In this document: positions 35,372-45,063 of the stretch, in pieces
Layout of the letters: every line of letters starts with the position of its first letter
How positions within the stretch are numbered: the stretch's first letter is position 1
From: Leptolyngbya sp. PCC 6406
Lineage (GTDB): Bacteria; Cyanobacteriota; Cyanobacteriia; Phormidesmidales; Phormidesmidaceae
Assembly: GCF_000332095.2 (NCBI RefSeq)
Contig: NZ_KI913949.1
Location: forward strand, 890,633 to 954,632
Direction: 5' to 3'
DNA length: 64,000 bases
Notes under the pieces: model-generated
The model's database searches: none
What the model saw: only the letters and a program-made list of their open reading frames with translations
Told to the model about the DNA's origin: nothing
Position numbers and translations under genes: made by a program

Positions 35372-37225
35372 CTAGCGCTTCATAAAGCCGCCGTACTCCG
35401 GCATGTAGCGGGCAATGAAGCCTCCCTGGGGGTCGTATAGCTCAATGGGCAACTGGGCGCGATTGCCCAGTTGCATAATGTCTTGGACCAGACTGTGGGC
35501 CTGCTCTACCACCGGGGTGGCCGGGACCACGGTGCCCTGCCCCGAGGGGGGCGAGATGGACTGGCTCAAGGCCCGATCGTAGGGACTCAGCAGGGTGATT
35601 CTAATCTGGCGATTGATGGTGCTGTAGGTGCAGCGATCGCCTCCCAGGGGACAAATGGCGGCAAGGTCGGTTTCTATGGTCTGGAGCGCGACCGCTTGGC
35701 GGAGATTGGTTTGCGCCCGCCGCAGGGCTCCCTCATAGGTGTTACGCAGCACCTGGGCCTCCCCATGGAGGCTGGTATTGGCAGGCACTTGCTGCACTTG
35801 ATCCAGCGCCTCTCGCCAATAGTCCACAGCACGGGTCCATTGGCTTTGCTGCTCTGCCTGCTGGGCCGCTTGGGCCGCCGCGATCGCAGATCGATAGCCC
35901 CGATCCCCCGCCTTCTCCCGATTGACACGGGTGCGAGTTTCTACTAAGTGCACCTGATAGCGCTCCAGTAGGGGGCGGGCATCCTGATGGGCCAGGGTAC
36001 CCTGGGGAATCCGCCGCAGGACATTGACTGCCACCTGCCATTCCTGTTGAGCCAGTTCCCAGGCTCCCAGCGTGGCGGCGGTTTCCTGGCGAGTGGTGGC
36101 GGCTTGGGCCGACTGGAGCGCCTGGTTCAAATTATTTTCAGCAGTCTGCTCCGCCAAAACGCGATCGCCAATCGTAGCTGCATTGGCCTCATAGGTTTCC
36201 CGTTTCGCCGTTGCCAGGATGGCCACCGAACTATCAGCAGGAACCCGATCCAAATCCGCGATCGCGCGCTGCCAGAGAAGCTGAATCTCCACCCAATGGG
36301 CCACCGGATAGGGCGGATTTTGACTCTGATCCGCCGCCGCCATAGCCCGCCTCTGGGCCTGGAGAATCCAATCCACATCCGCCAGTTGAGTCCGGTAGCG
36401 GGTCAGGTCACCCTGGACCCGGTCGTAGTGGGGAGACCAAGGGGGCACCGCCCCCAGCAAGTGGACGGCTTGTAAAAGCTGCTGGTGAGCCCCCAGAACC
36501 TCTGCCCCTGTCGGTTCCTGGCCCAACTGATCTAGGGCTTCGGTACTCAGGTCGTAGGCCACCTGTCGCCGAGAGCAAGCCCCTACTACACAGGGGCGAG
36601 TCAAGGCATAGGCAATGCTACCCAACACCAGACCGCTGGCGGCAAAGACCCCCAGCCGTCGCCAAGGGAGAGGGGGAAGGGAGAAACGGAAGAAAGGCGT
36701 GGGAGCCTGAAGGGGGGTCGGGATCGGGATTGATGCCTGAGGCAGTTCCTCGGAGTTCCCCAGTGGTGGCTGGGGCAGGAGCACAATGGCCCCCTGGGGT
36801 GCAGTTTCCGTGGCGCTAGCAACAGGGGGATCCTCTGGGGGGGCTTGGGTCGCCTCATCAAAGAGATCGGCCAGGTCATCAGCGGGTTTCCAGCCCCAGT
36901 TACGAGCAGCATAGGGGCTGGTCTGGCCCAACTGGCGCAGGTACAGGCGCACGGGCAGATGCCCCTCCACCAGGGGCAGTTCCTCCGGTAACTCCGTCTC
37001 CAGTAGACTCTGACGCACTGCGATCGCAAGGGCACCAAACCGCTGCTGACGACCCGCTTCATCGGTAGCGGGGGTCGTCTCCTCCAGAAGCACCAGTAGC
37101 CGTCCCTGCAACACCCGGCACCGCACACTCCCCAAAGCAGGCGCGATCGCCGCCTGGAGACGGGTTTCCAGAGCCACTAAAAAGGACTCAAAGAATAGAG
37201 AAGGAGGAGCCGGGGTCGAAGACAT
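35372..37225 (-). CDS. Large single-pass membrane protein of unknown function
   Basis: A 617-residue protein from the ATG at 37225. Residues 1-~100 look like a compact cytoplasmic domain (FLVALETRLQAAIAPALG, VRCRVLQGRLLVLLEE). A Pro-rich linker follows, then one membrane helix near residues ~210-230 (RRLGVFAASGLVLGSIAYAL). The remainder is a long helical, Ala/Gln-rich region with repeated WxxAL(D/E)xV patterns suggestive of helical hairpins, plus Cys pairs (CVVGAC; CPLGGDRC). I do not recognise a family with known function; similar cyanobacterial proteins are hypothetical. Convergent with the COG0523 gene and divergent from the response regulator. Confidence 0.7.
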   Translation of the reverse strand: MSSTPAPPSLFFESFLVALETRLQAAIAPALGSVRCRVLQGRLLVLLEETTPATDEAGRQQRFGALAIAVRQSLLETELPEELPLVEGHLPVRLYLRQLGQTSPYAARNWGWKPADDLADLFDEATQAPPEDPPVASATETAPQGAIVLLPQPPLGNSEELPQASIPIPTPLQAPTPFFRFSLPPLPWRRLGVFAASGLVLGSIAYALTRPCVVGACSRRQVAYDLSTEALDQLGQEPTGAEVLGAHQQLLQAVHLLGAVPPWSPHYDRVQGDLTRYRTQLADVDWILQAQRRAMAAADQSQNPPYPVAHWVEIQLLWQRAIADLDRVPADSSVAILATAKRETYEANAATIGDRVLAEQTAENNLNQALQSAQAATTRQETAATLGAWELAQQEWQVAVNVLRRIPQGTLAHQDARPLLERYQVHLVETRTRVNREKAGDRGYRSAIAAAQAAQQAEQQSQWTRAVDYWREALDQVQQVPANTSLHGEAQVLRNTYEGALRRAQTNLRQAVALQTIETDLAAICPLGGDRCTYSTINRQIRITLLSPYDRALSQSISPPSGQGTVVPATPVVEQAHSLVQDIMQLGNRAQLPIELYDPQGGFIARYMPEYGGFMKR

Positions 37226-37308
37226 GGGGAAATTCCCGCTGAGCGAATTGGCTGGGTAAATAGGTATAGGGACAGAGAGAATGCCCCGCATCCTGTGGGT
37301 CACTGAGT

Positions 37309-38157
37309 ATGCTAATTCAAGATCCCGAAACCGATCTCATTTTTGGTTCCCCCATCCGTATGGAAATCCTAGTCCTAGAAGACGAAGTTGAAATTGCCAA
37401 CCTCATCAAGCTTTACCTAGAAAAGGAGGGGTTTAGCTGCCAGACTTGCCGCGATGGGATCCAGGGCTTGGCCCTGGCCCAGAGCACTCAGCCCGATGTG
37501 ATTGTGCTAGACCTAATGTTGCCCGGTCTCGATGGCCTAGAGATTTGCGCCCGTCTACGGCAACAGCCCGGTCCCAAGGATCCCTACATCCTGATGGTGA
37601 CGGCGCGGGGGGAAGAAGTGGATCGAATTGTGGGCCTGTCCACTGGGGCCGATGACTACTTGGTCAAACCCTTTAGCCCGCGAGAGCTGGTGGCACGGGT
37701 GCGGGCCTTACTGCGGCGTAGTCTGCGCCAAGGGGGACAGTCACCCCAGTATCAGAGCCCCCACTTCCAGGTGGATTTGGGTCAGCGCACAGCGACCCGC
37801 CTGAGTCCAACCCAAACGCCGGAAGCCCTGGCACTGACAACTCTGGAGTTTGACCTTTTGTCCACATTCCTGAGCTATCCCGGACGGGTCTGGACGCGAT
37901 CGCAACTGATCGAACGTCTTTGGGGCGACGACTTCTACGGCGACGAGCGCATCGTAGACGCCCACATTGCCCGCCTGAGAAAAAAGGTCGAACCCGATCC
38001 CTCCCAACCCACCTTTATCAAAACCGTGATCGGCGTAGGTTACAAGTTTGAAGATATCCCAGTAGACACAGCAGCAGCAGAGACAGCGGAAGCAATGCCT
38101 GAACCCTGGACAGAACCCCCGACCCCCAACGGTAACGAGCAGACGGGGACTGCATGA
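37309..38157 (+). CDS. OmpR-family response regulator
   Basis: A 282-residue regulator. The receiver domain has LEDEVE, phospho-acceptor Asp68 in VIVLDLMLPG and Lys in LVKPFSP; the winged-helix output domain shows LTTLEFDLLSTFLSYPG, VWTRSQLIERLWG and RIVDAHIARLRKKVE ... VIGVGYKFE. The start may instead be the ATG at 37360 (MEILVLEDE), which fits the family length better; neither has a strong Shine-Dalgarno sequence. A ~30-residue acidic tail follows. It overlaps the histidine kinase gene by four bases, so the two form a two-component pair. Confidence 0.92.
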   Translation: MLIQDPETDLIFGSPIRMEILVLEDEVEIANLIKLYLEKEGFSCQTCRDGIQGLALAQSTQPDVIVLDLMLPGLDGLEICARLRQQPGPKDPYILMVTARGEEVDRIVGLSTGADDYLVKPFSPRELVARVRALLRRSLRQGGQSPQYQSPHFQVDLGQRTATRLSPTQTPEALALTTLEFDLLSTFLSYPGRVWTRSQLIERLWGDDFYGDERIVDAHIARLRKKVEPDPSQPTFIKTVIGVGYKFEDIPVDTAAAETAEAMPEPWTEPPTPNGNEQTGTA

Positions 38158-39287
38158 GTAAACCAAACCTACGGGGACGACTGTTTTGGTCCCATCTGGT
38201 GGTGATGGCGATTGGTATTATTTCCATGGTCACCATCGGCTGGCTCTATTCTCCCCGGTTATTTGTGGTCTATCTGGAGCGGATTGAATCCCGCAACTTC
38301 AGCGCCGCCCAGGTCCGAACCCAACTGGTCCAGGGATTTCACTTTGCCTGGGGCCGCAGTATGGTGTGGGCAGGACTGCTAGGGGGCATTGCCGCCAGCA
38401 GCGCCAGCTACTGGCTCTCCCGTCGCATCATTCAACCCTTATTAGAAATGGAGGCGGTGACACGGGAGTTTGCCTCTGGCAATCTAGATCGCCGCCTGCC
38501 CGCCTACGACATTCAAGAACTCACCCAATTGGCCCAGAGCGTCAACCAAATGGCGACGGAGTTGGCCCAAGTCGAACAGCGACGGCGGGAACTGGTGAGT
38601 GACCTGTCCCATGAACTCCGCACCCCGCTGACCATTCTCAAGGGCTACCTAGAGGCCCTCGCCGATGGCACCGTGGCATCAGAACCCTTGGTATATCAAC
38701 GACTTGCCCGAGAAACCGCCCGACTCCAGCGGTTGGTCAATGACTTGCAGGAACTCTCCCAACTAGAGTCGGGCTATCTGCCCATCCAACCCCAATCCCT
38801 AGCCATCTGCCCCCTGCTACGCTCCTTGGTGGCGCGATTCCAAGGCCAGCGGCTACCAGAGGATCCTGTGCAAATCAAGCTCGACTGTAGCGATGATCTA
38901 CTGCGGGCATGGGCGGATCCAGAACGAATTGAACAGATCGTGGTGAATCTACTGGCCAATGCCCTGCGCTATACCGAGCAGGGTCAGGTGGTGGTATCCG
39001 CTTGGTCTGAGGCCAACCGAGTGTGGATCGCTGTTGCTGATACTGGCGTGGGCATGGCTCCTGAGGATTTAGACTATGTCTTCGATCGTTTTTGGCGGGC
39101 CGATCGCTCCCGCGATCGCACCTCTGGAGGCACAGGCATTGGCCTGACTATCTGTCGTCGTTTGGTCGCCCTCCATGGTGGGCACATTGAAGTAGAGAGT
39201 ACGGTCAGTAAAGGCAGTACCTTTCGGTTCTGGTTACCCAAACCTACGGAGCCAACCACCCCGGCCAAGGGTGTACAGTTGAGGTGA
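38154..39287 (+). CDS. Sensor histidine kinase
   Basis: A 377-residue membrane kinase. Two membrane helices (HLVVMAIGIISMVTIGWLY and VWAGLLGGIAASSASYWL) enclose a short outer loop of ~40 residues, so the ligand-binding part is small. A HAMP region follows (QPLLEMEAVTREFASGNLDR), HisKA with His153 in SDLSHELRTPL, and HATPase motifs NLLANALRY, DTGVGM, GGTGIGLTI. It is arranged like BaeS-type envelope stress sensors. It starts within the stop of the response regulator (ATGA overlap). Confidence 0.93.
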   Translation: MSKPNLRGRLFWSHLVVMAIGIISMVTIGWLYSPRLFVVYLERIESRNFSAAQVRTQLVQGFHFAWGRSMVWAGLLGGIAASSASYWLSRRIIQPLLEMEAVTREFASGNLDRRLPAYDIQELTQLAQSVNQMATELAQVEQRRRELVSDLSHELRTPLTILKGYLEALADGTVASEPLVYQRLARETARLQRLVNDLQELSQLESGYLPIQPQSLAICPLLRSLVARFQGQRLPEDPVQIKLDCSDDLLRAWADPERIEQIVVNLLANALRYTEQGQVVVSAWSEANRVWIAVADTGVGMAPEDLDYVFDRFWRADRSRDRTSGGTGIGLTICRRLVALHGGHIEVESTVSKGSTFRFWLPKPTEPTTPAKGVQLR

Positions 39288-39320
39288 TTTTGGGCAGCCC
39301 CTCAGGGAATTCACGGCTAT

Positions 39321-40418
39321 ATGCAGGACACGCCCCCCGATCTTTCGGCCTATCGTAATAATCCCAAGCGAGATTCTCGGCGGCAAGCCCTCCACCGAGC
39401 AGGCCATCTATTTCGCGATCGCTACAAGGTGATCAAGGTCTTGGCCGCAGGAGGCTTTGGCGTCACCTACCTGGCCCAGGATGGAGCCATCCCCGGTAGT
39501 CCCCTCTGTGTAATCAAGCAACTCTGCCCCAAAGTGCGGAACCAAATGGCCCTAGAACGGGCCAAACGCCGCTTTCGCCAAGAGGCAAGGGTACTCTCCA
39601 AGGTGGGAAGTCATTCACAGATTCCCCGCCTCCTGGACTATTTCACCGTCAACGAAGAGTTTTATCTGGTCCAGGAATACGTGCCAGGGGAGGTCTTGAC
39701 CAAAGAGGTGCGTCGCCTAGGCTGCCAGAGCGAAGCCCAAGTACGGCGGTTTCTGCTAGAACTCTTGCCCGTGATCAAGTTCGTCCACCGCTGTCGTATC
39801 ATTCACCGCGACATCAAGCCCCCCAACATCATCCGTTGCCGGGATGATGGTCGTCTGGTGCTGATCGACTTTGGCGCAGTCCGGGAGTGTCTGGCGGATC
39901 TGGATGTGGCCGGATACCAGAACCCCCTGACCCAGTTTGTGGGCACCCCCGGCTTTGCCCCCCCGGAGCAACGAGCCATGCGCCCCACCTTTGCCAGCGA
40001 TATCTATGCCCTGGGCATGACCTGCCTGTTTCTACTTACGGGCAAAACTCCCCTAGAGTTTGACTCTGCCCCCGCCACTGGGGATATTCTCTGGCGACAT
40101 TTAGTGGAAGTGAGCGACGGATTTGCCCGTCTCCTGGACAAAATGCTGAAGCAGGACCACAGCGATCGTTATCAAAACGTCGATGATATCCTCCGCACCC
40201 TAGCCCTAGAACCCTACGAAACCACCTTTGCTCAGGGGCTCAGCCACCAACGCCGTCCCCAAGCTTCCCCACAGGATGGGGTAACGCCAGACGAGGGTTA
40301 CCTGACCCCGGTCCAGCGGCAGGCCCTCAGCATTCGTCGCTGGCGATCCCATCAGCGTAGCCCCCAACCCCGCACCGGGTTTTCCATGACCACTAGCAAT
40401 GTTTCCCCTGAGCCCTAG
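39321..40418 (+). CDS. Ser/Thr protein kinase
   Basis: A 365-residue Hanks-type kinase from the ATG at 39321. The glycine loop is AAGGFGVTYLA, the ATP lysine is in VIKQLC, the catalytic loop is HRDIKPPN (His162, Asp164), followed by DFGAVRE and the APPEQ activation segment. The C-terminal ~70 residues are basic and disordered, and no membrane helix or sensor domain is seen. It is cytosolic, common in cyanobacteria, and follows the two-component pair by 33 bases, so it may share their transcript. Confidence 0.93.
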   Translation: MQDTPPDLSAYRNNPKRDSRRQALHRAGHLFRDRYKVIKVLAAGGFGVTYLAQDGAIPGSPLCVIKQLCPKVRNQMALERAKRRFRQEARVLSKVGSHSQIPRLLDYFTVNEEFYLVQEYVPGEVLTKEVRRLGCQSEAQVRRFLLELLPVIKFVHRCRIIHRDIKPPNIIRCRDDGRLVLIDFGAVRECLADLDVAGYQNPLTQFVGTPGFAPPEQRAMRPTFASDIYALGMTCLFLLTGKTPLEFDSAPATGDILWRHLVEVSDGFARLLDKMLKQDHSDRYQNVDDILRTLALEPYETTFAQGLSHQRRPQASPQDGVTPDEGYLTPVQRQALSIRRWRSHQRSPQPRTGFSMTTSNVSPEP

Positions 40419-40488
40419 CCGAGTGATGGGGGGGTGGGAGTTTTGAATTTTGAATTTTGAGTTTTGAATTTTGAGTACAGAAGCATAG

Positions 40489-41424
40489 CTATGAGGACTC
40501 CGTGTCGCTGGGGGGGCGCTCTGCCACGACCCGGTAGTAGCCCAAAATGCCGGACTCCAGGACCGTCGGGCACAGCAGCGCCATGATGGCATTGCGGACC
40601 AGATAGGGTTGCACCAGGCGGCTGAGGCGGCGCACTAGGCCATTGGCGTTAAAGTAGCGCTCTGCCATACGGTGGAGGCGGGCGACGTTGGGCATGATGG
40701 CTTCGGTGACATCGGTGACCTCTAGGGTTTGCCACCCTAGTCCGGTGCCGACGGTTTGCCAATGGTCAATGCGGTTCATGCCTCCCCGCACCGCCATGGA
40801 TGCCTCCAGTAGTTTCGCTGCCGTTTGCAACTCCTGGGGAAAGTCTTCAAACCCGGCATTGCGCCAAGCGTCGAAGATGACGAGACGGCCTCCCGGCTTC
40901 AGAACCCGATGGAGTTCTCCAAGGGTCTGGGCATTGTCGAGGGAGTAGCACAGGCACTCGACGCCGAAGACGAGGTCAAACTGAGCCTCTGGCAAGGGAA
41001 TCTGGTTGAAATCTCCCGTTTGAAAGGTGAGGTTGGCCAGATCGGCAGTCTTTTGGCGGGCTAGGTTGATATTTAGGGGGGTGAGGTCGAGTCCGGTGAA
41101 GGTGACTTCGGGAAACTGGCGGGCCAGGTAGTCGAGGTTGAAGCCCTTGCCGCTGCCCACTTCTAGGACGCGCTGGGCTCCAATGGCGGTGATTTGATTG
41201 GCCACGAATCGGGGCTGGGTGTAGTAACCGTCGGGGCTGAAGATGCCATCTTCGTTGATGGCCATGTGGATGCTGCCTGCTTCGGAGTGGTAGCGGCGGT
41301 AGCCCCGTTCTGACTGTTTGTAGTACACCGAGAGGCGATCGCGCTCAAAGTCCTTGAGTACCGCTGCAATGGAAAAGGTGCGGTCGATCTTGTCTAGTGC
41401 CTCTGCCAAGGGCAAGGTTTTCAT
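40489..41424 (-). CDS. SAM-dependent methyltransferase
   Basis: A 311-residue class I methyltransferase from the ATG at 41424. The SAM-binding motif is VLEVGSGKGFNLDYLAR, with GLDLTPLNI, TGDFNQIPLPEAQFD and ELHRVLKPGGRLVIFD as later motifs. The N-terminal ~90 residues and the 'HSEAGSIHMAINEDGIFSP' segment resemble the UbiE/sterol-type group, but the substrate cannot be told. Its start overlaps the stop-start junction with the TPR gene downstream (four bases), so they are translationally coupled. Confidence 0.82.
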   Translation of the reverse strand: MKTLPLAEALDKIDRTFSIAAVLKDFERDRLSVYYKQSERGYRRYHSEAGSIHMAINEDGIFSPDGYYTQPRFVANQITAIGAQRVLEVGSGKGFNLDYLARQFPEVTFTGLDLTPLNINLARQKTADLANLTFQTGDFNQIPLPEAQFDLVFGVECLCYSLDNAQTLGELHRVLKPGGRLVIFDAWRNAGFEDFPQELQTAAKLLEASMAVRGGMNRIDHWQTVGTGLGWQTLEVTDVTEAIMPNVARLHRMAERYFNANGLVRRLSRLVQPYLVRNAIMALLCPTVLESGILGYYRVVAERPPSDTESS

Positions 41425-42335
41425 TGGGCTTTTAGATCTGCGATGCGGTCTAGCTGGGCCTGGGTATTGGCGGCCCATTGGGGATTGTTTTGGGTGATGT
41501 AGAGGGTTTTGGCGTGGCCCAGTACCCCTTCAGCCTCTTCGTAGTCCCCTAGGCGGGTGAAGGCTAGGCCAGCACTGTAGTAGGCGTTGGCGTAGTTGGG
41601 ATTGAGGTCCGTCGTGGTGCGGAAGGATTCTAGGGCTTCTGGGTAGCTGCCCTGGGCGTAGAGGGCAACGCCGAGGTTGTAGTGGGCTTCTACATAGCCG
41701 GAGAAGCGGGTGATGGCCTGCTCAAAGGCCGCGATCGCGGCGGGTAATTGCCGCTGCTGCATGTACAGTCGCCCTAGGTGAAAGTAGGGTTCTGGTGCAG
41801 AGGGGGTGAGTTCCGTCGCCCGGTGGAGAGCGGCACGGGCTGATTCCAGATCACCCCGCGCCATGTGGACCAGCCCCAGGTTGTAGTGGGCGTTACCCAG
41901 ATCGGGCTGAATTTCAATAGCCCGCTCTAGATAGTCCACCGCCTGATCCAGATTTCCCCCTTCCCAGAGGGAGGCTCCTAGGTTGGAGTAGGCCATGGCA
42001 AATTGGGGATCGGCTTGGATGGCCTGCCAGAAGGCACTGGCTGCCCCTTGCAAATCTCCCGTTTGGCGCAGGACTAGGCCCAGGTTGTAGTGGGCTGGAG
42101 CCAAGGCGGGATCTAGGCCAGTAGCCTCTTGAAAGGCTGCGATCGCACTAGCTACCTGCCCCTGCTGAATCAGGGCTAACCCCCGTTCCAGCGCCGCCTC
42201 TGCGGGGGAGAGATTGGGCCTAGCCTGGGTTAGGAAAATCGGCTCGGTGGCATAGGCGACCCCTCCCAGGGAACATCCCACTACCAGTCCTAGGGTTCCT
42301 AGCACTTGCCAGGAATATCTGCGATCGCGCCTCAT
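41421..42335 (-). CDS. Exported TPR protein
   Basis: A 304-residue protein with an N-terminal signal sequence (WQVLGTLGLVVGCSLGGVAYA) and then about seven tetratricopeptide repeats (for example APAHYNLGLVLRQTGDLQGA, FAMAYSNLGASLWEGGNLDQ, VEAHYNLGVALYAQGSYPEA). It probably acts as a periplasmic or thylakoid-lumen scaffold. On the minus strand it is upstream of the methyltransferase, whose ATG overlaps its TGA, so the order is TPR gene then methyltransferase. Confidence 0.85.
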   Translation of the reverse strand: MRRDRRYSWQVLGTLGLVVGCSLGGVAYATEPIFLTQARPNLSPAEAALERGLALIQQGQVASAIAAFQEATGLDPALAPAHYNLGLVLRQTGDLQGAASAFWQAIQADPQFAMAYSNLGASLWEGGNLDQAVDYLERAIEIQPDLGNAHYNLGLVHMARGDLESARAALHRATELTPSAPEPYFHLGRLYMQQRQLPAAIAAFEQAITRFSGYVEAHYNLGVALYAQGSYPEALESFRTTTDLNPNYANAYYSAGLAFTRLGDYEEAEGVLGHAKTLYITQNNPQWAANTQAQLDRIADLKAQ

Positions 42336-42446
42336 ACATCCTTGCTCCTACCGCTACAGTCCCATGCTGGGGAAGACCGCCGGACAAGCCCCACGCCCAA
42401 AATTCTGGGGCCAAGATTCTGGAGTTAGTTATATCGCAGTCCAAGA

Positions 42447-42905
42447 CTAGCTATCCATCATGGCGCGACTCCACTGCCAGAATTTATCCGTATCGGTCCG
42501 AGGACTCAGATCCTCTAGACGACGGACAAAGTCTCGGGCTACATCCATATCCTCCAGAAGAATATGGGCTCTTTTTTCCACCGGCTCTTGCCCAATCTCA
42601 TGGAGCGTGAATTTGATGCCTTGAGACAGGGGGTTCCAGCTACCTGTAGACGGTCTTGTGTACCCTTCCACCTGGGTCAGCCTCGCTAGGGGAAAAGACT
42701 CGCGCTTGGACCGATACACAAAGTCCACGGTTCCGGCTGAGGTTACCTCTACAGCATTGAGTTTGGTGGAGGAGGTGATCGTAACTGCGATCGCAATGCC
42801 GATGACCAAGATGGCAAGCCATACCACCGTGTAGATCCGCTCCTCCGGAGACTGTCTTATGAGACGGAAAAGAATGACGCCCAACAGCACTAACCCCAAG
42901 GGCAC
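42447..42905 (-). CDS. Small membrane protein with PH-like cytoplasmic domain
   Basis: A 152-residue protein with two hydrophobic segments (LGLVLLGVILFRLI and VVWLAILVIGIAIAVTI) and a C-terminal soluble part of beta-strand character (NAVEVTSAGTVDFVYRSKRE). It may be PH-like. No function known. It lies between a DUF4327-like gene and the TPR gene, all on the minus strand. Confidence 0.6.
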   Translation of the reverse strand: MPLGLVLLGVILFRLIRQSPEERIYTVVWLAILVIGIAIAVTITSSTKLNAVEVTSAGTVDFVYRSKRESFPLARLTQVEGYTRPSTGSWNPLSQGIKFTLHEIGQEPVEKRAHILLEDMDVARDFVRRLEDLSPRTDTDKFWQWSRAMMDS

Positions 42906-42966
42906 GATGGGTACCCCAGAGCTGTACTGAGGGCTATAGGAGACAAGGACGTTCGCCAGGGGAAGC

Positions 42967-43203
42967 CTACTCCTCTTCTTCCCAGCTTTCGACCGCTAGC
43001 AAGTCCTCAATCGGATCATGCATGGAGAAGTCAAAATCCTCCATTTCCTTCCGCCAGTGGCTCCACTCATCACCAAATAGGAAGGCAACCTTCCAAATGC
43101 TGTCCGTGGGTTGAACCACCTGCCGCTTCACAAGGGACTTAACTTGACGCTGAAATTTCACCATCGGGTGGGCAACCGTCTGGTTGATCATGGTTTTGCT
43201 CAT
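42967..43203 (-). CDS. DUF4327-like cyanobacterial protein
   Basis: A 78-residue protein: FQRQVKSLVKRQVVQPTDSI followed by EWSHWRKEME and HDPIEDLLAVESWEEEE. This resembles the small cyanobacterial DUF4327 family, though the match is by eye and moderate. No known function. It is 62 bases upstream of the membrane protein gene at 42447-42905 in the same direction. Confidence 0.6.
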   Translation of the reverse strand: MSKTMINQTVAHPMVKFQRQVKSLVKRQVVQPTDSIWKVAFLFGDEWSHWRKEMEDFDFSMHDPIEDLLAVESWEEEE

Positions 43204-43559
43204 ATTCGAGTTTTACAAATGTTCTTCAAAGGGGAGGCCGAAGCTCAACTCGCACGCTTAATCGAAGCGCTGCACCAGTGTGCTTCAGCGAATTCAGTTG
43301 CTTACGATAGCACAGTTTTTTCCAATTACTTGCCAGTCAACAACTGAATTACCGTTCTCAAGGGGCACTCCTCTATCGGTTAACCACCTAGGCCCGGTAA
43401 CTGCCTGGCTACGCTACCATAACACCTTGCCCAGCCATTGACACCCCCTTAGCGGATAAACTTTGTTTGATCTAGACTTCACCCTGGTACAACGCTGCAA
43501 AACGCCCCATTCTGTCCCTATCGTCACCAACGCCCCCTCATCCCCCAGCCCCTGCTACG
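43204..43559. other. Intergenic region
   Basis: No gene is supported. It should contain the promoter of the DUF4327-like gene; I see no clear regulatory motif. Confidence 0.5.
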
Positions 43560-43770
43560 CACGTCCTCTGGCCTACTCCCAAAGGGCGAAGGGGAGTCGG
43601 ATCGGAAGTCCCTCGCCCTTTGGGCTGCTGTGTACACATATTTCTGGAAGGGTGCTGATGCCCCTTGCAACCCCCCCTTAATCCAGGGGGGAAATTCTAG
43701 TCCTCCCCCTTGTAAAGGGGGAGTTAGAGGGGGTCAGGCCGGAATGCACATCAAACAGTGAATCTGCTTG
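43560..43770. repeat. Dispersed repeat, copy B
   Basis: Shares with 19655-19905 the ordered blocks GTGTACACAT, TTTCTGGAAGGGTGC, TGCCCCTTGCAACCC, CTTGTAAAGGGGGA and GTCAGGCCGG, with point changes and a small rearrangement around AATCCAGGGGGGAAA. It lies just upstream of the Ca2+/H+ exchanger gene. Confidence 0.7.
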
Positions 43771-43856
43771 CTCCCTAAGACCACTGCCACTGAGAATAGG
43801 AAAGCACTGGCATGGCTTGCTGCAAGACCATGCTGTCCCCCTTAGGCGGAGCCTGT

Positions 43857-45017
43857 ATGGCGATCAAAAACCTTATCTTTTTTGGGTTGCTGGTGTTTGT
43901 TCCCGTCTCCATTGCCGCCCATCTGTTGGGTTGGGGAGAACTGATCGTATTTATCACAGCGGGCTTGGCCATCATCCCCTTGGCGGGTTGGATGGGCACC
44001 GCCACCGAGGAAATTGCCGTTGTCCTCGGACCCTCTTGGGGTGGCTTGATGAATGCCACCTTTGGCAACGCCACCGAATTAATCATTGCCCTCATCGCTC
44101 TAAACGAAGGACTGGTCAGTGTCGTCAAGGCCAGCATCACCGGATCCATCATTGGCAACTTGCTGCTGGTGATGGGACTTTCGATGTTCTTGGGGGGGCT
44201 GAAATATAAGGAGCAGAGCTTTCAGCCCGTTTTGGCGCGGGTGAATGCGTCCACCATGAATCTCGCTGTGATTGCCATGCTACTGCCTACAGCTTTAGCA
44301 ACCACCTCCGGCGGTATGGCGGAGTTGACCTTAGAAGAACTGTCCTATGCTGTGGCATTTGTGTTGATTGGGGTCTATGGCCTCACCCTCCTCTTTTCCA
44401 TGAAAACCCATGCCTATCTCTACGATGTCGGTGTGGCTGAGGATCTAGACACCGTCAATGCCCCTGATGTCGCTCTCGGAGAAGCCTCCCATGACTCCGG
44501 TACCGCCAGGGAAGAAAGCGAAGCTGGGGAAAGCCATACCCCGAATCTGAAGTTCTGGATTCCCGTGCTACTGGGGGCTACCTTGGTTGTTGCCCTAGAG
44601 TCGGAACTACTGGTGGGGGCGCTAGAGGTGGCAACGGAACAACTGGGCCTGACCCCCCTCTTTACCGGGGTGATTGTGCTGCCCATCATTGGCAATGCCG
44701 CTGAACACGCCACGGCGGTCACGGTGGCCATGAAAAACAAGATGGATCTATCGGTGTCGGTCGCGGTGGGATCTAGCTTGCAAATTGCCCTATTTGTGGC
44801 CCCGATTCTGGTTCTGGCGGGCTGGGTCACGGGGCAGCCGATGGATTTGAACTTCAACCCGTTTGAATTGGTGGCGGTGGCAGTGGCGGTGTTAATCGCG
44901 AACTCCATCAGCTCTGATGGCAAATCCAATTGGCTGGAGGGGGTGCTACTGCTGGCAACTTACGCCATTGTGGCGCTGGTTTTCTATTTCGATCCCTTGA
45001 CCGGACCTTTGGGCTAG
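43857..45017 (+). CDS. Calcium/proton exchanger (CaxA family)
   Basis: A 386-residue antiporter exporting Ca2+ for H+. I chose the ATG at 43857 (MAIKNLIFFG), six bases after AGGCGGA; the frame is open to 43812. Two alpha-repeat motifs are present: GNATELIIALIAL and GNAAEHATAVTVAM, each with the ion-binding Glu. About eleven membrane segments are visible. The hydrophilic middle loop (THAYLYDVGVAEDL ... ESEAGESHTP) is acidic, as in other Cax proteins. Confidence 0.93.
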   Translation: MAIKNLIFFGLLVFVPVSIAAHLLGWGELIVFITAGLAIIPLAGWMGTATEEIAVVLGPSWGGLMNATFGNATELIIALIALNEGLVSVVKASITGSIIGNLLLVMGLSMFLGGLKYKEQSFQPVLARVNASTMNLAVIAMLLPTALATTSGGMAELTLEELSYAVAFVLIGVYGLTLLFSMKTHAYLYDVGVAEDLDTVNAPDVALGEASHDSGTAREESEAGESHTPNLKFWIPVLLGATLVVALESELLVGALEVATEQLGLTPLFTGVIVLPIIGNAAEHATAVTVAMKNKMDLSVSVAVGSSLQIALFVAPILVLAGWVTGQPMDLNFNPFELVAVAVAVLIANSISSDGKSNWLEGVLLLATYAIVALVFYFDPLTGPLG

Positions 45018-45063
45018 ACCTGTCCTCAGGTTGCGGCGGGTTTGCTAAAATGACACCCAGCCT

